The translations under genes and the position numbers were made by a program. From contig WGMD01000016.1 of NCBI GenBank assembly GCA_016125255.1, forward strand, positions 1 through 64,000: a stretch of 64,000 bases of DNA, written 5' to 3'. This DNA comes from Planctomycetota bacterium. GTDB taxonomy: Bacteria; Planctomycetota; Phycisphaerae; Phycisphaerales; Zrk34. The notes under the pieces were generated by a model. The model made no database searches. It was not told the origin of the DNA and was given only the letters and a program-made list of their open reading frames with translations. Shown piece after piece: positions 34,224-44,232 of this stretch. Position 1 is the first letter of the stretch. Each line of letters opens with the position of its first letter.

Positions 34224-37169
34224 TCAGCGGCGGCGTGCCGCCGCCAGTGCCAATAGACCCAGACCGGCGGCTCCCGGAAGCGCCATCGGCGTCGGCACCA
34301 CCACCACGTTTTGCACCAGCCGCACCTGCCCCGCCACCGAGTAGTCGACGCTGTAGTTCTGCGCCGTCGCGTCGGAGAAATCGAAGAACGCGCCGGTGCG
34401 CGTGCCGGTGTAAGTGATGATCGTGTAGCTGGCATCGGTGAGCGTGCCGACGACGTCGAGCACGCTGGCGCCGCCGAAGGAGAGATTACCGGTGATGTTG
34501 AGCAGGTCGATCGACGAGCCGGAGACTTCGGCTTCGAAGATGTTGTTGAGCGTGAAGTTGCCGGTTATGTTGATGGTATCGATGGAGTTGCCGGGGGCGA
34601 AGGTGCCGTTGACGGTGACGGACGCGCCGATGTTGCCGTTGCCGCCGAGCGTCGCTCCGGAGGCGACGGTGTAGAGTCCGCCGCCGGTGTGCGTGCCGTT
34701 GACGATGAGCGTGCCGGCGGAGACGGAGGTTGTGCCGGTGTAGGTGTTGGCGCCGGTGAGGATGTACTTGCCGTTGCCGGCCTTCACGAAGGCGAGGTTG
34801 TTTTCATTGGTGAGTGTGCCGCCGAGCTTGCCGTTGAAGGTTGATGTGCCACTGGCGAGATCGACGGTCAGCGTCGAAAGCGCGGCGCTGCCGCCGACGG
34901 CCCGGCTAACCACGCCGTTGCCGCTGTCGTCGCCCGAGTGCGTCAGATTGGTCACCGTCTGAGCGACGCCGTCAAGCTGGAGAATCCCGCCGTTGTTGTT
35001 GCCGCTGTTGCCGAGTTGCACGCTGGTCGTCGTCGGCAGGCGGTTGGCGCTGCCGGTCAGCTCGACCTTGCCGTTGTTGATGAACGTATTGCCGGTGTAG
35101 TTGTTCGCGGCGGAGAGAAGGAGCGTGCCATCGTTGGTCTTGGCGACGTTGCTTGAGCCGGTGATGACATTGGCGATCGTCGCCGAGTTGGCGGCGGAGA
35201 GCACGCTGATGTTGGCGTTGGTGCCGGAGAGGGTGATGCCGCGGTTGGCGTCGTCGATGACGACCGCGCCGCCGGAGGTGTCGAATTGGAGGGTGGCTCC
35301 GTTGTTGATCGTGAGTTGGTCGGCGGCGAAGGAGCCGGGGTTGTTGCCCAACTGGTGCTCGTCGGAAATTTGAAGGGTTCCATTGTTGATTGTGGTTTTT
35401 CCGGTGTAGGTGTTGCCGGCATTGGAGAGGGTCCACGATCCGGCACCGGTCTTGAAGAGCGAGGTGGCGCCGCCGCTGTCGCCGATGAGCGCGGCGATGA
35501 GGTTGCCGGAGGTGTTGGAGCCGTCGAGCGTCAGCGTGCGTGCGCCGGACTGGCTGTTGAAGCCCATCGCGCCGGTGTTGTTCAAGCCGAGCGCGCCGAC
35601 GCCGGAGGAGTCGATAGTTCCGCCGGAGGTGCCGACGCTGAAGAGCCGGTTCATGCTGACGGCTCCCGCGCCGGTGCCGGAGTACTGCTCATACTTGAGG
35701 GTGCCGCCGTTGAGAACGAGGGAGTTGGCGTTGGTGGTGGCGTTGGTGGAGTCACCGCGGCCGATGTCGCTGTTGGATCCGACGTTGGCGAGGTTCGAGA
35801 CGGATAGGATGCCGGCGTTGATGACGGTCGGGCCGGTGTAGGAATTGGCGCTGAAGGTGCTGACGGTGGCGCCGTTCTGTCCGCCGGCGGATCCGGTGAC
35901 GAGTTGGAGCGTGCCGTTGCCGGACTTGGTCAGGCCGATGTTGTTTTCGTTGGTGCTCGAGCCGCCGAACTGACCGGTGTAGGTGCTCGTGCCGGAGGCG
36001 AGATTGACGTTGAGCGTCGCGTTGGAGGCGGAGCCGCCGACGAAACGGCTGGTGACGGAGTTGGTGGCGCCGGTGCCGGAGCGAGCGATGTTGGCGACGG
36101 TTTGACTGACGCCGTCGATTTTGAGGATGCCGCCGTTGTTGTTGCCGGAGTTGCCGACGGTGACGGTGGTGCCGGTGGGCAGGCGGTTGGATCCGCCGGA
36201 CAGTTCGAGGGTGCCGTTGCTGACGTTGGTGCTGCCGCCGTAGGAGTTGGACCCGCCGGTGATGATGACGGTGCCGTCGTTGGCCTTGCTCATCGAGGTG
36301 GAGCCGGTGATGGGAATGGCGACGGTCAGCACGCCGGTGCCGACGGCGGAGAGGGAGCCGCCGCCGGTGGAGAGGACGATGGAGCGGTTGGAGTCATCGA
36401 GCGTGACGGCGGTGCCGGTGGCGACCTGGATGCTGGCGCTGCTGCCGAGGGTCAGGTTGTTGCCGACGACGTTGGCGCCGAGTTGGCTTTCATCGCTGAT
36501 TTGAAGCGTGCCGCCGCTGACGGTGGTGCCGAGGGTATAGGTGCTGGCGGTGGTCCCGCCGAGGATGAGCGTGCCGGTGCCTGTTTTGGTGAAGCCGTTG
36601 GTGCCGCCGATGGCGACGTTGATCTGGATGAGTCCGCCGGCGAGGTTGTCGATCTGGCCGGTGTTGGCGAAGACGAGCGTGGTGTTCTTGGTGCCGCCGC
36701 CGACGTTGTTCTGAATGGTCAGGTTGGAAGTGGAGGTGGTGTTCTGCAGGAGGATGCCGCTGACGCCGTTGAGAGTCAGCGTACCGTCGGCGGTGGAGGA
36801 ACTGTTGCCGATGTTTCGATGAGTAGTGCCGGAGGCGAGCAGGATTTCGCCGACGATCTGGTTGTTGGCGCCATTGTTGGTGGAGCCGTTCATGTTGATG
36901 CCGACGGCGGTGGCGGTGTTGCCGGTGACGAAGGCGGCGATGTCGCCGCTGCCGGGGACGGGGCCGGACCCGCTGTTCCAGTTGGTGCTGGTGAGCCAGG
37001 CGCCGTTAGTCCCGCCGCTGTAGTTGATCGTGGAGGCGATCGCCGGCGGCGTGACGGCCAGACCCAGCGCGAACATCGCAGGCAGCGCGCAGGCACCTAG
37101 CGCGATCGGACGTTGGCGGAGCGTACGAAGCGTGTCAATGCGATTGTTCATGCGACGGTGCCTTTTCAT
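34224..37169 (-). CDS. Autotransporter-type beta-strand repeat protein with VPTP-RRR sorting signal (module B)
   Basis: The 981-residue protein has a signal peptide (FALGLAVTPPAIAS) and then many Gly/Asn/Thr-rich repeats of the autotransporter-associated beta-strand type (TGTGTLILGG, NTYTGKTTINNGTLQISDE, NTYTGTTSVSAGTLIVNGT). These should form an extended beta-helix. Two larger units of about 200 residues are near copies of each other. The last about 180 residues match the module C protein. The end is VPTP, a hydrophobic helix and RRR, without the Glu of PEP-CTERM. No autotransporter barrel is present, so export is by signal peptide and anchoring by the tail. MNNRID (37151) is an alternative start. 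Confidence 0.88.
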   Translation of the reverse strand: MKRHRRMNNRIDTLRTLRQRPIALGACALPAMFALGLAVTPPAIASTINYSGGTNGAWLTSTNWNSGSGPVPGSGDIAAFVTGNTATAVGINMNGSTNNGANNQIVGEILLASGTTHRNIGNSSSTADGTLTLNGVSGILLQNTTSTSNLTIQNNVGGGTKNTTLVFANTGQIDNLAGGLIQINVAIGGTNGFTKTGTGTLILGGTTASTYTLGTTVSGGTLQISDESQLGANVVGNNLTLGSSASIQVATGTAVTLDDSNRSIVLSTGGGSLSAVGTGVLTVAIPITGSTSMSKANDGTVIITGGSNSYGGSTNVSNGTLELSGGSNRLPTGTTVTVGNSGNNNGGILKIDGVSQTVANIARSGTGATNSVTSRFVGGSASNATLNVNLASGTSTYTGQFGGSSTNENNIGLTKSGNGTLQLVTGSAGGQNGATVSTFSANSYTGPTVINAGILSVSNLANVGSNSDIGRGDSTNATTNANSLVLNGGTLKYEQYSGTGAGAVSMNRLFSVGTSGGTIDSSGVGALGLNNTGAMGFNSQSGARTLTLDGSNTSGNLIAALIGDSGGATSLFKTGAGSWTLSNAGNTYTGKTTINNGTLQISDEHQLGNNPGSFAADQLTINNGATLQFDTSGGAVVIDDANRGITLSGTNANISVLSAANSATIANVITGSSNVAKTNDGTLLLSAANNYTGNTFINNGKVELTGSANRLPTTTSVQLGNSGNNNGGILQLDGVAQTVTNLTHSGDDSGNGVVSRAVGGSAALSTLTVDLASGTSTFNGKLGGTLTNENNLAFVKAGNGKYILTGANTYTGTTSVSAGTLIVNGTHTGGGLYTVASGATLGGNGNIGASVTVNGTFAPGNSIDTINITGNFTLNNIFEAEVSGSSIDLLNITGNLSFGGASVLDVVGTLTDASYTIITYTGTRTGAFFDFSDATAQNYSVDYSVAGQVRLVQNVVVVPTPMALPGAAGLGLLALAAARRR

Positions 37170-37254
37170 GTCATTCCCTTTCTTGGTTCGATGCGCCTAT
37201 GGCCATTCTCTGATTCGATCGCCTCCCCGACCCGCCGCGATGGGCCGGATGCGT

Positions 37255-38832
37255 TCATGGATTCTTCTCACCGGCCCGCTCGCCTTCCGTCTCGACATGC
37301 ACCACATCCGCCGGCTCGACGCCTTCCGATCGCGCTGCGATGCACGTGATATCGAAATCGAAGGCGAAGGCATCGGCGTTGTAGTTGCCATTGGGTCCGA
37401 CCGCGATGTAGATCATCTGTCCGTGCTTCAGATAACCCAGGTCCGTGTCGAACGACGTCGACGACGCGCCGGCGGCGAGTACGCTCAGCGCCGGTCGGAT
37501 CACGCTGTACGAAGTGAACACGCGCACCTTCACGCCGTTGCCCTGTTTATCGGGGTTCGTGAGGCGGATCGAACTGTCCGTCACGGCGTAGAACCCGTCG
37601 CGATCGACGGTCCACGCGGCGATGACGTAGCGGTCGACATGGTTGGCGCGGTCCATCGTCGCGCCGGGCTCGGGCAACATTGTCTGCTGCGCCCCGAGGC
37701 CGGGGTGCCCCCAACTGGCGGCCAGACGCATGAACAGCGCCGGCGCATGGTTGGTCCCATCGCGATCGCCGTCGGCCGTCCACAAATCGCCAGCGGGCTT
37801 GAGCGGTCGATACGAGCCGGCGTCCCAGATGGCGCCGTCGGCGAAGTTGCGGCTCGCACTGGCGTCCCAATCGCGCGGCGCGTTCCAGAGATAGCGCCAT
37901 CCCGCCGTGGGCGTCGACGTCGCAAAGTCACGCTGATAGCCCGCCACCACCTGCGCCTTCGATCGCGCCGGCTTGAAGAGATTCTTCGGTGGCGACTGCT
38001 GCACGAGTTCACGCGGGGGCTCGAGCCCGCTTAGATTCAGCGCGATCGGCCCCGACCGGCCGTCGGGCTCGACCGCCGCCGCGTACCCCGAAGTGACGTG
38101 CCGCAGCACGCGATCGTTCGCATCGCGCAATTCAACTTCGCCGACGAGCACATGCAGCTCGACCCGCCCCGACGGCCGCACGATGCTGGCGAATTCCGTG
38201 CCCAGGTCGATCATGCGCACCCGCCCCGGCGTCGTGAGCGTGAACCCCCGCGCCTTGTCGGGCACGAACACCTGCAGGCGCCCGTTCTTGAGGAATCCAC
38301 CGTTTGTCCCCGTCAATTCAAATTCGCACGGGCCGGTCAGGTCGACCACCGCGCCGGAATTGAGCATGAACTGCGCGCTGCCGGAGGTTAATTGCACCCG
38401 CCCCGGCGGCAGCGTGCTGCCGAGCTGCAAGGATGCGTCCGCATCGGCGAACACCGCATCCTGTGCATTGGTCAGCAGGGCGACGGACTGATCGCGCGAC
38501 ACCGGCCGTATCGAAGGGCGATCCGCCAGATAGCGCAGCCCGATGATCATGCACAGACCCGCCAGCACCGCCGCGATGGCGACGACGATCAGCCGCCGCG
38601 ATGCGTTATTGTTTGCGTGCAGTGGCATCGGCCGAATCTCGACGGAGGCGGCGCGGTATTGCCATGACAGCATGGCGTGCATCTCGACGAGGTCCAGGTA
38701 GTCGTGCTGCGCCCGCGCATCGCCGGCGGCGGCTTGCAACAGCGCGGCATGCTCATCCGTCGACAGCGAACCATCCAGGAGAGCGGTCAGCAGGCGGACC
38801 AGTTCGCGCGGCGGCGTCAGGTCGTGGGTCAT
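37255..38832 (-). CDS. FecR-type transmembrane anti-sigma factor with beta-sandwich C-terminus (module B)
   Basis: The 525-residue protein has a cytoplasmic part (1-78, TALLDGSLSTDEHAALLQAA), a membrane helix at about 80-100 (LIVVAIAAVLAGLCMIIGL) and a FecR domain at about 148-240 (VVDLTGPCEFELTG, KARGFTLTT, MIDLGTEF, LVGEVEL). An outer region of about 220 residues follows (GWRYLWNAPRDWDAS ... NPDKQGNGVKVRVF), probably a ligand-binding beta-sandwich. It overlaps the sigma gene by ATGA. The outer domain differs from those of modules A and C, consistent with a different ligand. Confidence 0.87.
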   Translation of the reverse strand: MTHDLTPPRELVRLLTALLDGSLSTDEHAALLQAAAGDARAQHDYLDLVEMHAMLSWQYRAASVEIRPMPLHANNNASRRLIVVAIAAVLAGLCMIIGLRYLADRPSIRPVSRDQSVALLTNAQDAVFADADASLQLGSTLPPGRVQLTSGSAQFMLNSGAVVDLTGPCEFELTGTNGGFLKNGRLQVFVPDKARGFTLTTPGRVRMIDLGTEFASIVRPSGRVELHVLVGEVELRDANDRVLRHVTSGYAAAVEPDGRSGPIALNLSGLEPPRELVQQSPPKNLFKPARSKAQVVAGYQRDFATSTPTAGWRYLWNAPRDWDASASRNFADGAIWDAGSYRPLKPAGDLWTADGDRDGTNHAPALFMRLAASWGHPGLGAQQTMLPEPGATMDRANHVDRYVIAAWTVDRDGFYAVTDSSIRLTNPDKQGNGVKVRVFTSYSVIRPALSVLAAGASSTSFDTDLGYLKHGQMIYIAVGPNGNYNADAFAFDFDITCIAARSEGVEPADVVHVETEGERAGEKNP

Positions 38833-39356
38833 GTCGACGCCTCCTCCGCGCCGGTGCGCCGGACGCAGTCGATGACCAGGCGGCGGATGCGGTAGAGCGT
38901 CTGCGAGATCGATCCGACCGGGCGACCCATCTGTTCAGCCAGCCGATGCACCGGCTCGCCGGACGTGTAGCGGCGAAGCAGCAGGTCGCGCTGATCGGGT
39001 GTGAGCTTTTCGATGCACTGATTGAGCAGGCGGCGGCGGTGCTCGAAGTGAGCCGCCCGATCGTTGGCGGCGGCGGCGATCTGCTCCAGGTCGCGCTCGT
39101 TGAAGTGCGACCAGTTCCGCGCCCGGTCCCGCCGGAAACCGAGCACTTCGTAATAGGCGATCCGGCAGGCCCACGCCGTCAGGTCCGAGCCGTCGGGGTA
39201 TTCGTGGGCTTTTTGGAGGATGACGAGATTGGTGCGCTGGAGGACTTCCGACGCGGCATCGGCATCGGGCAGAATTGACATAATATACGAATAGAGCCGG
39301 GGTTGTATGCCGGTCAATTGCTGCCCGAATTGCTGCTGCCGCCTTGTAAACCGCAT
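38829..39356 (-). CDS. ECF-type RNA polymerase sigma factor (module B)
   Basis: The 175-residue protein has region 2 (RLYSYIMSILPDADAASEVL, TNLVILQKAHEY, TAWACRIAYYEVLGFRRDR) and region 4 (LTPDQRDLLLRRYTSGEPVH, RLAEQMGRPVGSISQTLYRI). It is closer to the module C factor than to that of module A. It heads module B and is coupled to its FecR gene by an ATGA overlap. No convincing own promoter was seen in the 69 bases upstream. Confidence 0.9.
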   Translation of the reverse strand: MRFTRRQQQFGQQLTGIQPRLYSYIMSILPDADAASEVLQRTNLVILQKAHEYPDGSDLTAWACRIAYYEVLGFRRDRARNWSHFNERDLEQIAAAANDRAAHFEHRRRLLNQCIEKLTPDQRDLLLRRYTSGEPVHRLAEQMGRPVGSISQTLYRIRRLVIDCVRRTGAEEAST

Positions 39357-39425
39357 CGTTGCGCGCTTCCTTCTCTATGAAGCGCCTTACTCGGCCCAAA
39401 TCTCAACAACCCTTTTGCACCCGAC

Positions 39426-41048
39426 TCAGCGATATTTCACCAGCGTCTCGACGCTCCGCAAACTCAGCGGCGCGGCCACGGACGCGTTCCGCCCCCGCAC
39501 CGTGACGACCAGTTCGTTGTCCCCGTTTCGCAGCACGTTCGCCACGTCGAAATCGAGCCATGTGTCGTTGTAATTGATCCGCCTCACTGCCTGGGCCGGG
39601 TCGAGCGGCTGACCGTTGAGCTGGTACGTCACGTCATCAGGCCCGGTGAGCTGCTCGATGAGCAGACGTAGTGTCGCGCTCGCCAGTGCCTTGTCGCGCC
39701 GCGCGGCCGGCAGATCGTCGGCGATCTCGATGTTCACCTTCGCCGGCTCGCCGACTTCGAGTTTGAGCGGCATCGACCCGCCGTGATCGGCCAGACAGAC
39801 GGTGTAATGCTTGTCGAGTCGGGCGAGTGTCGCCGGGTCGCCGATCTCCTTCCAGTTCTGTCGATCGAAGCCCGCATCGTTGAGGAACGGAATGAAATGC
39901 TGGTTCCAGATGAGAATGCCTTCCGCCCCGCGCGCCCAGTTAACCGCCGCCGCGGCGCGGAACTTTTCGGTCGAGTTGTAATTCTTCTCACCGAACAAAA
40001 CCGCCGCCGAGCGCGGGCGCGGCTCCATGAACGCATCGAGGTTCTGAGCCAGGACATGACACTGCGTCCCCTCCGCCGCTTTGCGATATTCGCCGATCGG
40101 CAGCGGGTGCTCCCATCCCTGCACTGCGCCGACGATGACATAATCGACGAGCCCTTCGCGCATCCACGTCGCTGTGTCGATTCCCGCCGCCAATCCCTCC
40201 GCCAGCGACCCCGGCACGCGGACGGACAAGCCGACCTTTCGGCCCGCGGTCTTGCGCTTGGCTTCGATCCGCGCATGCGTCTTGCGGATCATCTCGGTGA
40301 TCAGCGCCTTGCCGCGCTCCGCCTCGCCGGTCTTGAACAGGTACGGAAAGCGGCAGAAGTCGAGGTTCAGCCCGTCCAGATCGTACTTGTCGATCGTCTC
40401 TTCGATCAGCGCCATCCGGTACGCACGCACCTGCGGCACCGCGAAGTTGTACGACGTCGCTCGCCAATCCTTCTCACCCAACAGCCATTGCGGATGCTCA
40501 CGTTTCATCGGCGAAAAGTACCGATTATTGAGCGTGTCCGGCAGATGATGATCGTGCGTGTCGTTGAACCGCAGCGACAGATACACCGCGATACCCGCCT
40601 TGTGTCCCTCGCGAATCAATAGCGCCGGGGGGTCCTGACCCTGTTCGATCAACTGTTGCGTCGTGGCGTACACCCGCCACTCCCCCGCCGTGTCAAACCG
40701 CTTGATCCCATCGCCCCAGCGCGGCCCGATCTTCGTGTCGTGAGAATACCAGTCGCTCAATCGCGACGACAGCGTCGCCTTGTACGGGTCCGTGCCGAGC
40801 TGCCAGTAGAGCGTGTCGATCATCGTGTCGCGCAAGGGATCAATCGTCGAGCGGATCAGCCCCGCTGCACCGATCGGTCCCTCCATGTCCGGCGCCGCCA
40901 GCGTGCCTCCGTCATTGCACAGCACCAGCCGATGCGCTCCCGCCGCCGCGCGCGTCCGCTTCGCCGAGTCCTCCGCCGGTGCGACACACGCCGTCGCCAT
41001 CAGCAGAACGAACATGCCGCATCGCAATGCGCCCCGTGAATGCATCAT
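39426..41048 (-). CDS. Glycoside hydrolase-like family 10 (GHL10-type) secreted protein
   Basis: The 540-residue protein starts MMHSRGALRCGMFVLLMATA, a signal peptide, with GGAGGT eight bases upstream; the longer frame from 41129 lies in the previous gene. The barrel shows YDLDGLNLDFCRFPYLFK, GLSVRVPGSLAEGL, LVDYVIVGAVQGWEHPLP and AEGILIWNQHFIPF, as in the putative glycosyl hydrolase-like GHL10/COG1649 group. The C-terminus is a beta domain (NYNDTWLDFDVANVL). It is translationally coupled (ATGA) to the PA14 protein gene before it. Substrate unknown. Confidence 0.82.
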   Translation of the reverse strand: MMHSRGALRCGMFVLLMATACVAPAEDSAKRTRAAAGAHRLVLCNDGGTLAAPDMEGPIGAAGLIRSTIDPLRDTMIDTLYWQLGTDPYKATLSSRLSDWYSHDTKIGPRWGDGIKRFDTAGEWRVYATTQQLIEQGQDPPALLIREGHKAGIAVYLSLRFNDTHDHHLPDTLNNRYFSPMKREHPQWLLGEKDWRATSYNFAVPQVRAYRMALIEETIDKYDLDGLNLDFCRFPYLFKTGEAERGKALITEMIRKTHARIEAKRKTAGRKVGLSVRVPGSLAEGLAAGIDTATWMREGLVDYVIVGAVQGWEHPLPIGEYRKAAEGTQCHVLAQNLDAFMEPRPRSAAVLFGEKNYNSTEKFRAAAAVNWARGAEGILIWNQHFIPFLNDAGFDRQNWKEIGDPATLARLDKHYTVCLADHGGSMPLKLEVGEPAKVNIEIADDLPAARRDKALASATLRLLIEQLTGPDDVTYQLNGQPLDPAQAVRRINYNDTWLDFDVANVLRNGDNELVVTVRGRNASVAAPLSLRSVETLVKYR

Positions 41049-44000
41049 GGTTTTACCTCCGTGACAGGACGGGCCGGGTAAAGCGCCGTCGTCGGCACAT
41101 GCTCGATCGCCTGCGAGAAGCTGTACCACACCAGATGCGCATCGCTATTCGCCCCCTCCGTCGCCTGCCAGTCGATGCGGATCGCATACCGATGGCCCGC
41201 CGTCAGCGCGATCGGCTCGGTCCATTGCTTGTCCTTCTTCCCCGCCGTGTCCATCACAAGTTTGTCATCGAGCCAGATCTTCGCACCGTGGTAATACACG
41301 CCCAGCACATACGCCTCCGAATACCTCGGCTCGATAAAGCCCTCCCAACGCACGCAGAACTTCGCCGGCAGTTCCGCGCCGATCGGCGTGCGCTTGCGCG
41401 TCTGATCCGTCAATGGCATCGCCGCATCCGCATTCTCGCCCACGCGCGGCCACCAGACGCCCAAGTGTTTCGCATATCCGTACACTCCGAACCACACCTG
41501 CGGGTCGATCGTCGTGCGGATCGGCTCGCCCGTGAAATCCTCGCCGACGAAATACGTAGCGTTGAGCCCGGTGCCTTGTCCGACAGCGGGCGTCGTGGCC
41601 GATTTCAATTCGACACTGCCCGATTGCCGCTCGATCTTGTCCAGCCCGTCGATGCGGTAGACGGGGATGTTGTTCCAGCCCGATCCGAACCAGAGCATTT
41701 GCCCGTCGGCGGTTTTGACGAGCGTGCCGCCCAGTTGCATGTCGTACTGGTGCAGCGCGAAGTTGCGCCATCCGTCTGCGTAGTCGCCCTTGCTGATGTC
41801 GCCGCGCCACCATGTGTAGACGCTGCGCGGCAGACCATCGTCCGCGCCGTGGTCCATCACGCCGCCGACGTACAGTCCGTCCGTGGTCCAAAGCTCGCAC
41901 GGGTGCACGATCTTGTCGGGCACGCCGATGATCCCGTCGATCGGGCCGCACACGTCGACGGGGTAGTGCAGTCGCCCGCGATAGTCATTGAACACTGCCG
42001 CGTGCAGTCCGCTGACCCAGGTCACTTCGCCCGACGCGTTGACGTGGTAGACCGAGTTGGCGGAAATCAGCGGGCCGGGCCAGCGGAAGCCGTGCCCGCG
42101 CGGCGCGAACTCGTCGGACTTGTACCCGTCGCCCGCCGGCGTGTGATGCGCGACGACGAACCATCCGCCGTTTCCGTCCGGTCGAATCCCCTGCACCTCT
42201 CCTGCGGGCATGTTCTGCTCATGGTTGATCACCTTGTCCGGGCTCCACACCGGCGCGCCCGTCGGCGTCCGCCCCGTGCAGGGCACCATCCGCCATCCCG
42301 CCGGGTTCATCGCGATGTACAGATTGAGCTGATCGTCGATATACAGATTCCGCCCCACGTCCGGCGTACCCGTCCGCGGAAGATCCGTCTGAATCGTCAA
42401 TTCATCAAGCTGCATCACGTGATCGCCGTTAGCGTCGGCCCATGTGAACTGATGCCATTTTCTTCGTTCGCCCCATGTTTTGTCGTCCTCCTTGATCCCC
42501 TTCGCCGCCATCGCCTCCAGAAACAGAGGTGAATAATCCTTCGCCTCAACTTTCCACCAATCCCAACTCTTCCGCGGCAGAATCCCCGCGTACAACGCCA
42601 CCGGCTTGAGCATCCCGGTCGCGTCATCCGGCTCCGCCAGATATCCGCCATTTCCCGGTCCCGACAGGTACACTTCCTTCTTGCCATCCCCGTTCAGATC
42701 AAACCGCAGCACGCGATGACCCTGCGCCATCTTGTACGTGTTGATGAAAAAATCATCCTGCACATCGACCTTGTTATCGCCGTTGATGTCGCCCGCCCAT
42801 TTGTACACCCCGATAACCTTCCACCGTCGCGCCGCGTAGTCGACGCTGATGTGCATGATCGAATTCCACTGCGTATCCATCCAGACTTGTGTTGCATCCT
42901 CCGGGTCGGGTACCGCGTCCGTGTAGAACTGCTGCCCGCCGTACCATTCGCGCAGCAGATGACCTTCGCGATCAAAGTGCGCGGTCCGCCTCGGCGCCTC
43001 CGTTTCGGTAATCACGAACCCGCCCATCCCGTCGGCGGCGACGTCGAGCACCTCGCGAAAATTCTCCGCGACATACTTGCCCAGCCGCCGCCCGCCGATC
43101 TGTCCGTACGACTTGATCAGCTTGCCGTTCGCATCAAAGCGATGAATCCGCTGATCCTCGTCCGCGATCGAAATCAGAATCTCGCCCGAACCGAGGTCGA
43201 CATCGACGCATCGTGCATCGGTCAGCTTGTCGATGAGCGTCTTGGGCTCCGCGACGTCGTCGGCGATGAGCAACAGTCGATCGGCGTAAAGCGCCACGAC
43301 CTGCCCCGCCGGCGTCACGGCGATGTCCTTCAAATCCGCGGGCATTTTGCGGTGTTTGAGCACGTTGAGCGTCTGCGGGTCGAGCCAGCCGATGACGCCC
43401 TTGCTTGACGCGGCGACAAGTTGTCCCGCCGCGGCGTCGATGCGCTCGATCGTGACGGGGGTCGGCGTCGACGCGTCCGCTTCCGTCAGCGGCAGCGTCA
43501 CCTGCATCCCGCGGGAAACGCCTTCCCCAGTGGCGATATCGCGCACGTAAAGAAAGCGCTCGTCGGGTTTGTCGTTGTAGTGGCGCATGCTGATGAAATA
43601 CATGCGATCGCCCAGCACCGTCAGGTCCGCGCCCTGATGCCAACCTTCGAGCGTCGGCATCGCCCAGTGATACCCGCTCGAGTTCGGGTCGTTAAGGTCC
43701 GCATCCAGATCGACGCACACCGCCTGCGGCGAGCCCTCGCACAGACTTGCCGTCATGTACAGCCGCCCGCCGATCGCCTCCACCGCGCGCGGCCCACCGT
43801 GCTGGCTGGGCCAGTGGTGATACGAACAACTCGTACCCAGCGACAGCAGGTATGTGGCGGTCAGCCCGTCATGTCGCATCAGGCGCCATTGATACGATCC
43901 TGCCGCGGCGGGCTTGCCTTGCGCGTCGAGTCCGTCCCATGTCGCGCTGTGCTTGCCCGGTTCGAGCGTTTGTCCGCTCATGAGCGTGCGCACCATGTGC

Positions 44001-44155
44001 CCGTGCGCATCGTACACCGCCACCGACACCGGCCCGGGGCGATTGATCTGGAAGTCGATCGTCGCACCGGCCCATCCTCGCGAAGCGATCAGCGCACTGA
44101 AGCACGCGGCCCCAAACCACGAATGCATGATCCAACGGCATGTCGAATTCACCAT
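41045..44155 (-). CDS. Secreted beta-propeller protein with FlgD-like and PA14 domains
   Basis: The 1036-residue protein has a signal peptide (FSALIASRGWAG), a FlgD-type Ig domain at about 33-105 (GPVSVAVYDAHGHMVRTL, GKHSATWDGLDAQGKPA), a propeller-like middle (DQRIHRFDANGKLIKSYG, AADGMGGFVITET), two Ca-binding loops (DINGDNKVDVQDD and DLNGDGKKEVY) and a C-terminal PA14 domain at about 880-1020 (GLNATYFVGEDFTGEP, RYSEAYVLGVYYHGAKIWLD). PA14 domains bind sugars. GGAGG lies six bases before ATG. It forms a two-gene operon with the GHL10-like gene. It is likely a surface glycan-binding or -degrading protein. Confidence 0.82.
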   Translation of the reverse strand: MVNSTCRWIMHSWFGAACFSALIASRGWAGATIDFQINRPGPVSVAVYDAHGHMVRTLMSGQTLEPGKHSATWDGLDAQGKPAAAGSYQWRLMRHDGLTATYLLSLGTSCSYHHWPSQHGGPRAVEAIGGRLYMTASLCEGSPQAVCVDLDADLNDPNSSGYHWAMPTLEGWHQGADLTVLGDRMYFISMRHYNDKPDERFLYVRDIATGEGVSRGMQVTLPLTEADASTPTPVTIERIDAAAGQLVAASSKGVIGWLDPQTLNVLKHRKMPADLKDIAVTPAGQVVALYADRLLLIADDVAEPKTLIDKLTDARCVDVDLGSGEILISIADEDQRIHRFDANGKLIKSYGQIGGRRLGKYVAENFREVLDVAADGMGGFVITETEAPRRTAHFDREGHLLREWYGGQQFYTDAVPDPEDATQVWMDTQWNSIMHISVDYAARRWKVIGVYKWAGDINGDNKVDVQDDFFINTYKMAQGHRVLRFDLNGDGKKEVYLSGPGNGGYLAEPDDATGMLKPVALYAGILPRKSWDWWKVEAKDYSPLFLEAMAAKGIKEDDKTWGERRKWHQFTWADANGDHVMQLDELTIQTDLPRTGTPDVGRNLYIDDQLNLYIAMNPAGWRMVPCTGRTPTGAPVWSPDKVINHEQNMPAGEVQGIRPDGNGGWFVVAHHTPAGDGYKSDEFAPRGHGFRWPGPLISANSVYHVNASGEVTWVSGLHAAVFNDYRGRLHYPVDVCGPIDGIIGVPDKIVHPCELWTTDGLYVGGVMDHGADDGLPRSVYTWWRGDISKGDYADGWRNFALHQYDMQLGGTLVKTADGQMLWFGSGWNNIPVYRIDGLDKIERQSGSVELKSATTPAVGQGTGLNATYFVGEDFTGEPIRTTIDPQVWFGVYGYAKHLGVWWPRVGENADAAMPLTDQTRKRTPIGAELPAKFCVRWEGFIEPRYSEAYVLGVYYHGAKIWLDDKLVMDTAGKKDKQWTEPIALTAGHRYAIRIDWQATEGANSDAHLVWYSFSQAIEHVPTTALYPARPVTEVKP

Positions 44156-44232
44156 GCGATGCCTCCACGAATTGTTGCGATGCTGATGCCAAATCCGACT
44201 GCGAAGGAACCTCGCCGTATTGACGCGGCGGG

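Noticed and set aside
34226-34260. GCGGCGGCGTGCCGCCGC palindrome as a member of the dispersed family
   Set aside because: It lies in the coding end of the module B protein (Ala/Arg codons) and is explained by that.
35904-37100. 398-codon plus-strand frame rich in Gly, Ala and Val
   Set aside because: Antisense shadow of the module B repeat protein.
40979-42532. 517-codon plus-strand frame
   Set aside because: Antisense to the GHL10-like and PA14 genes; Arg/His-rich composition without domains.
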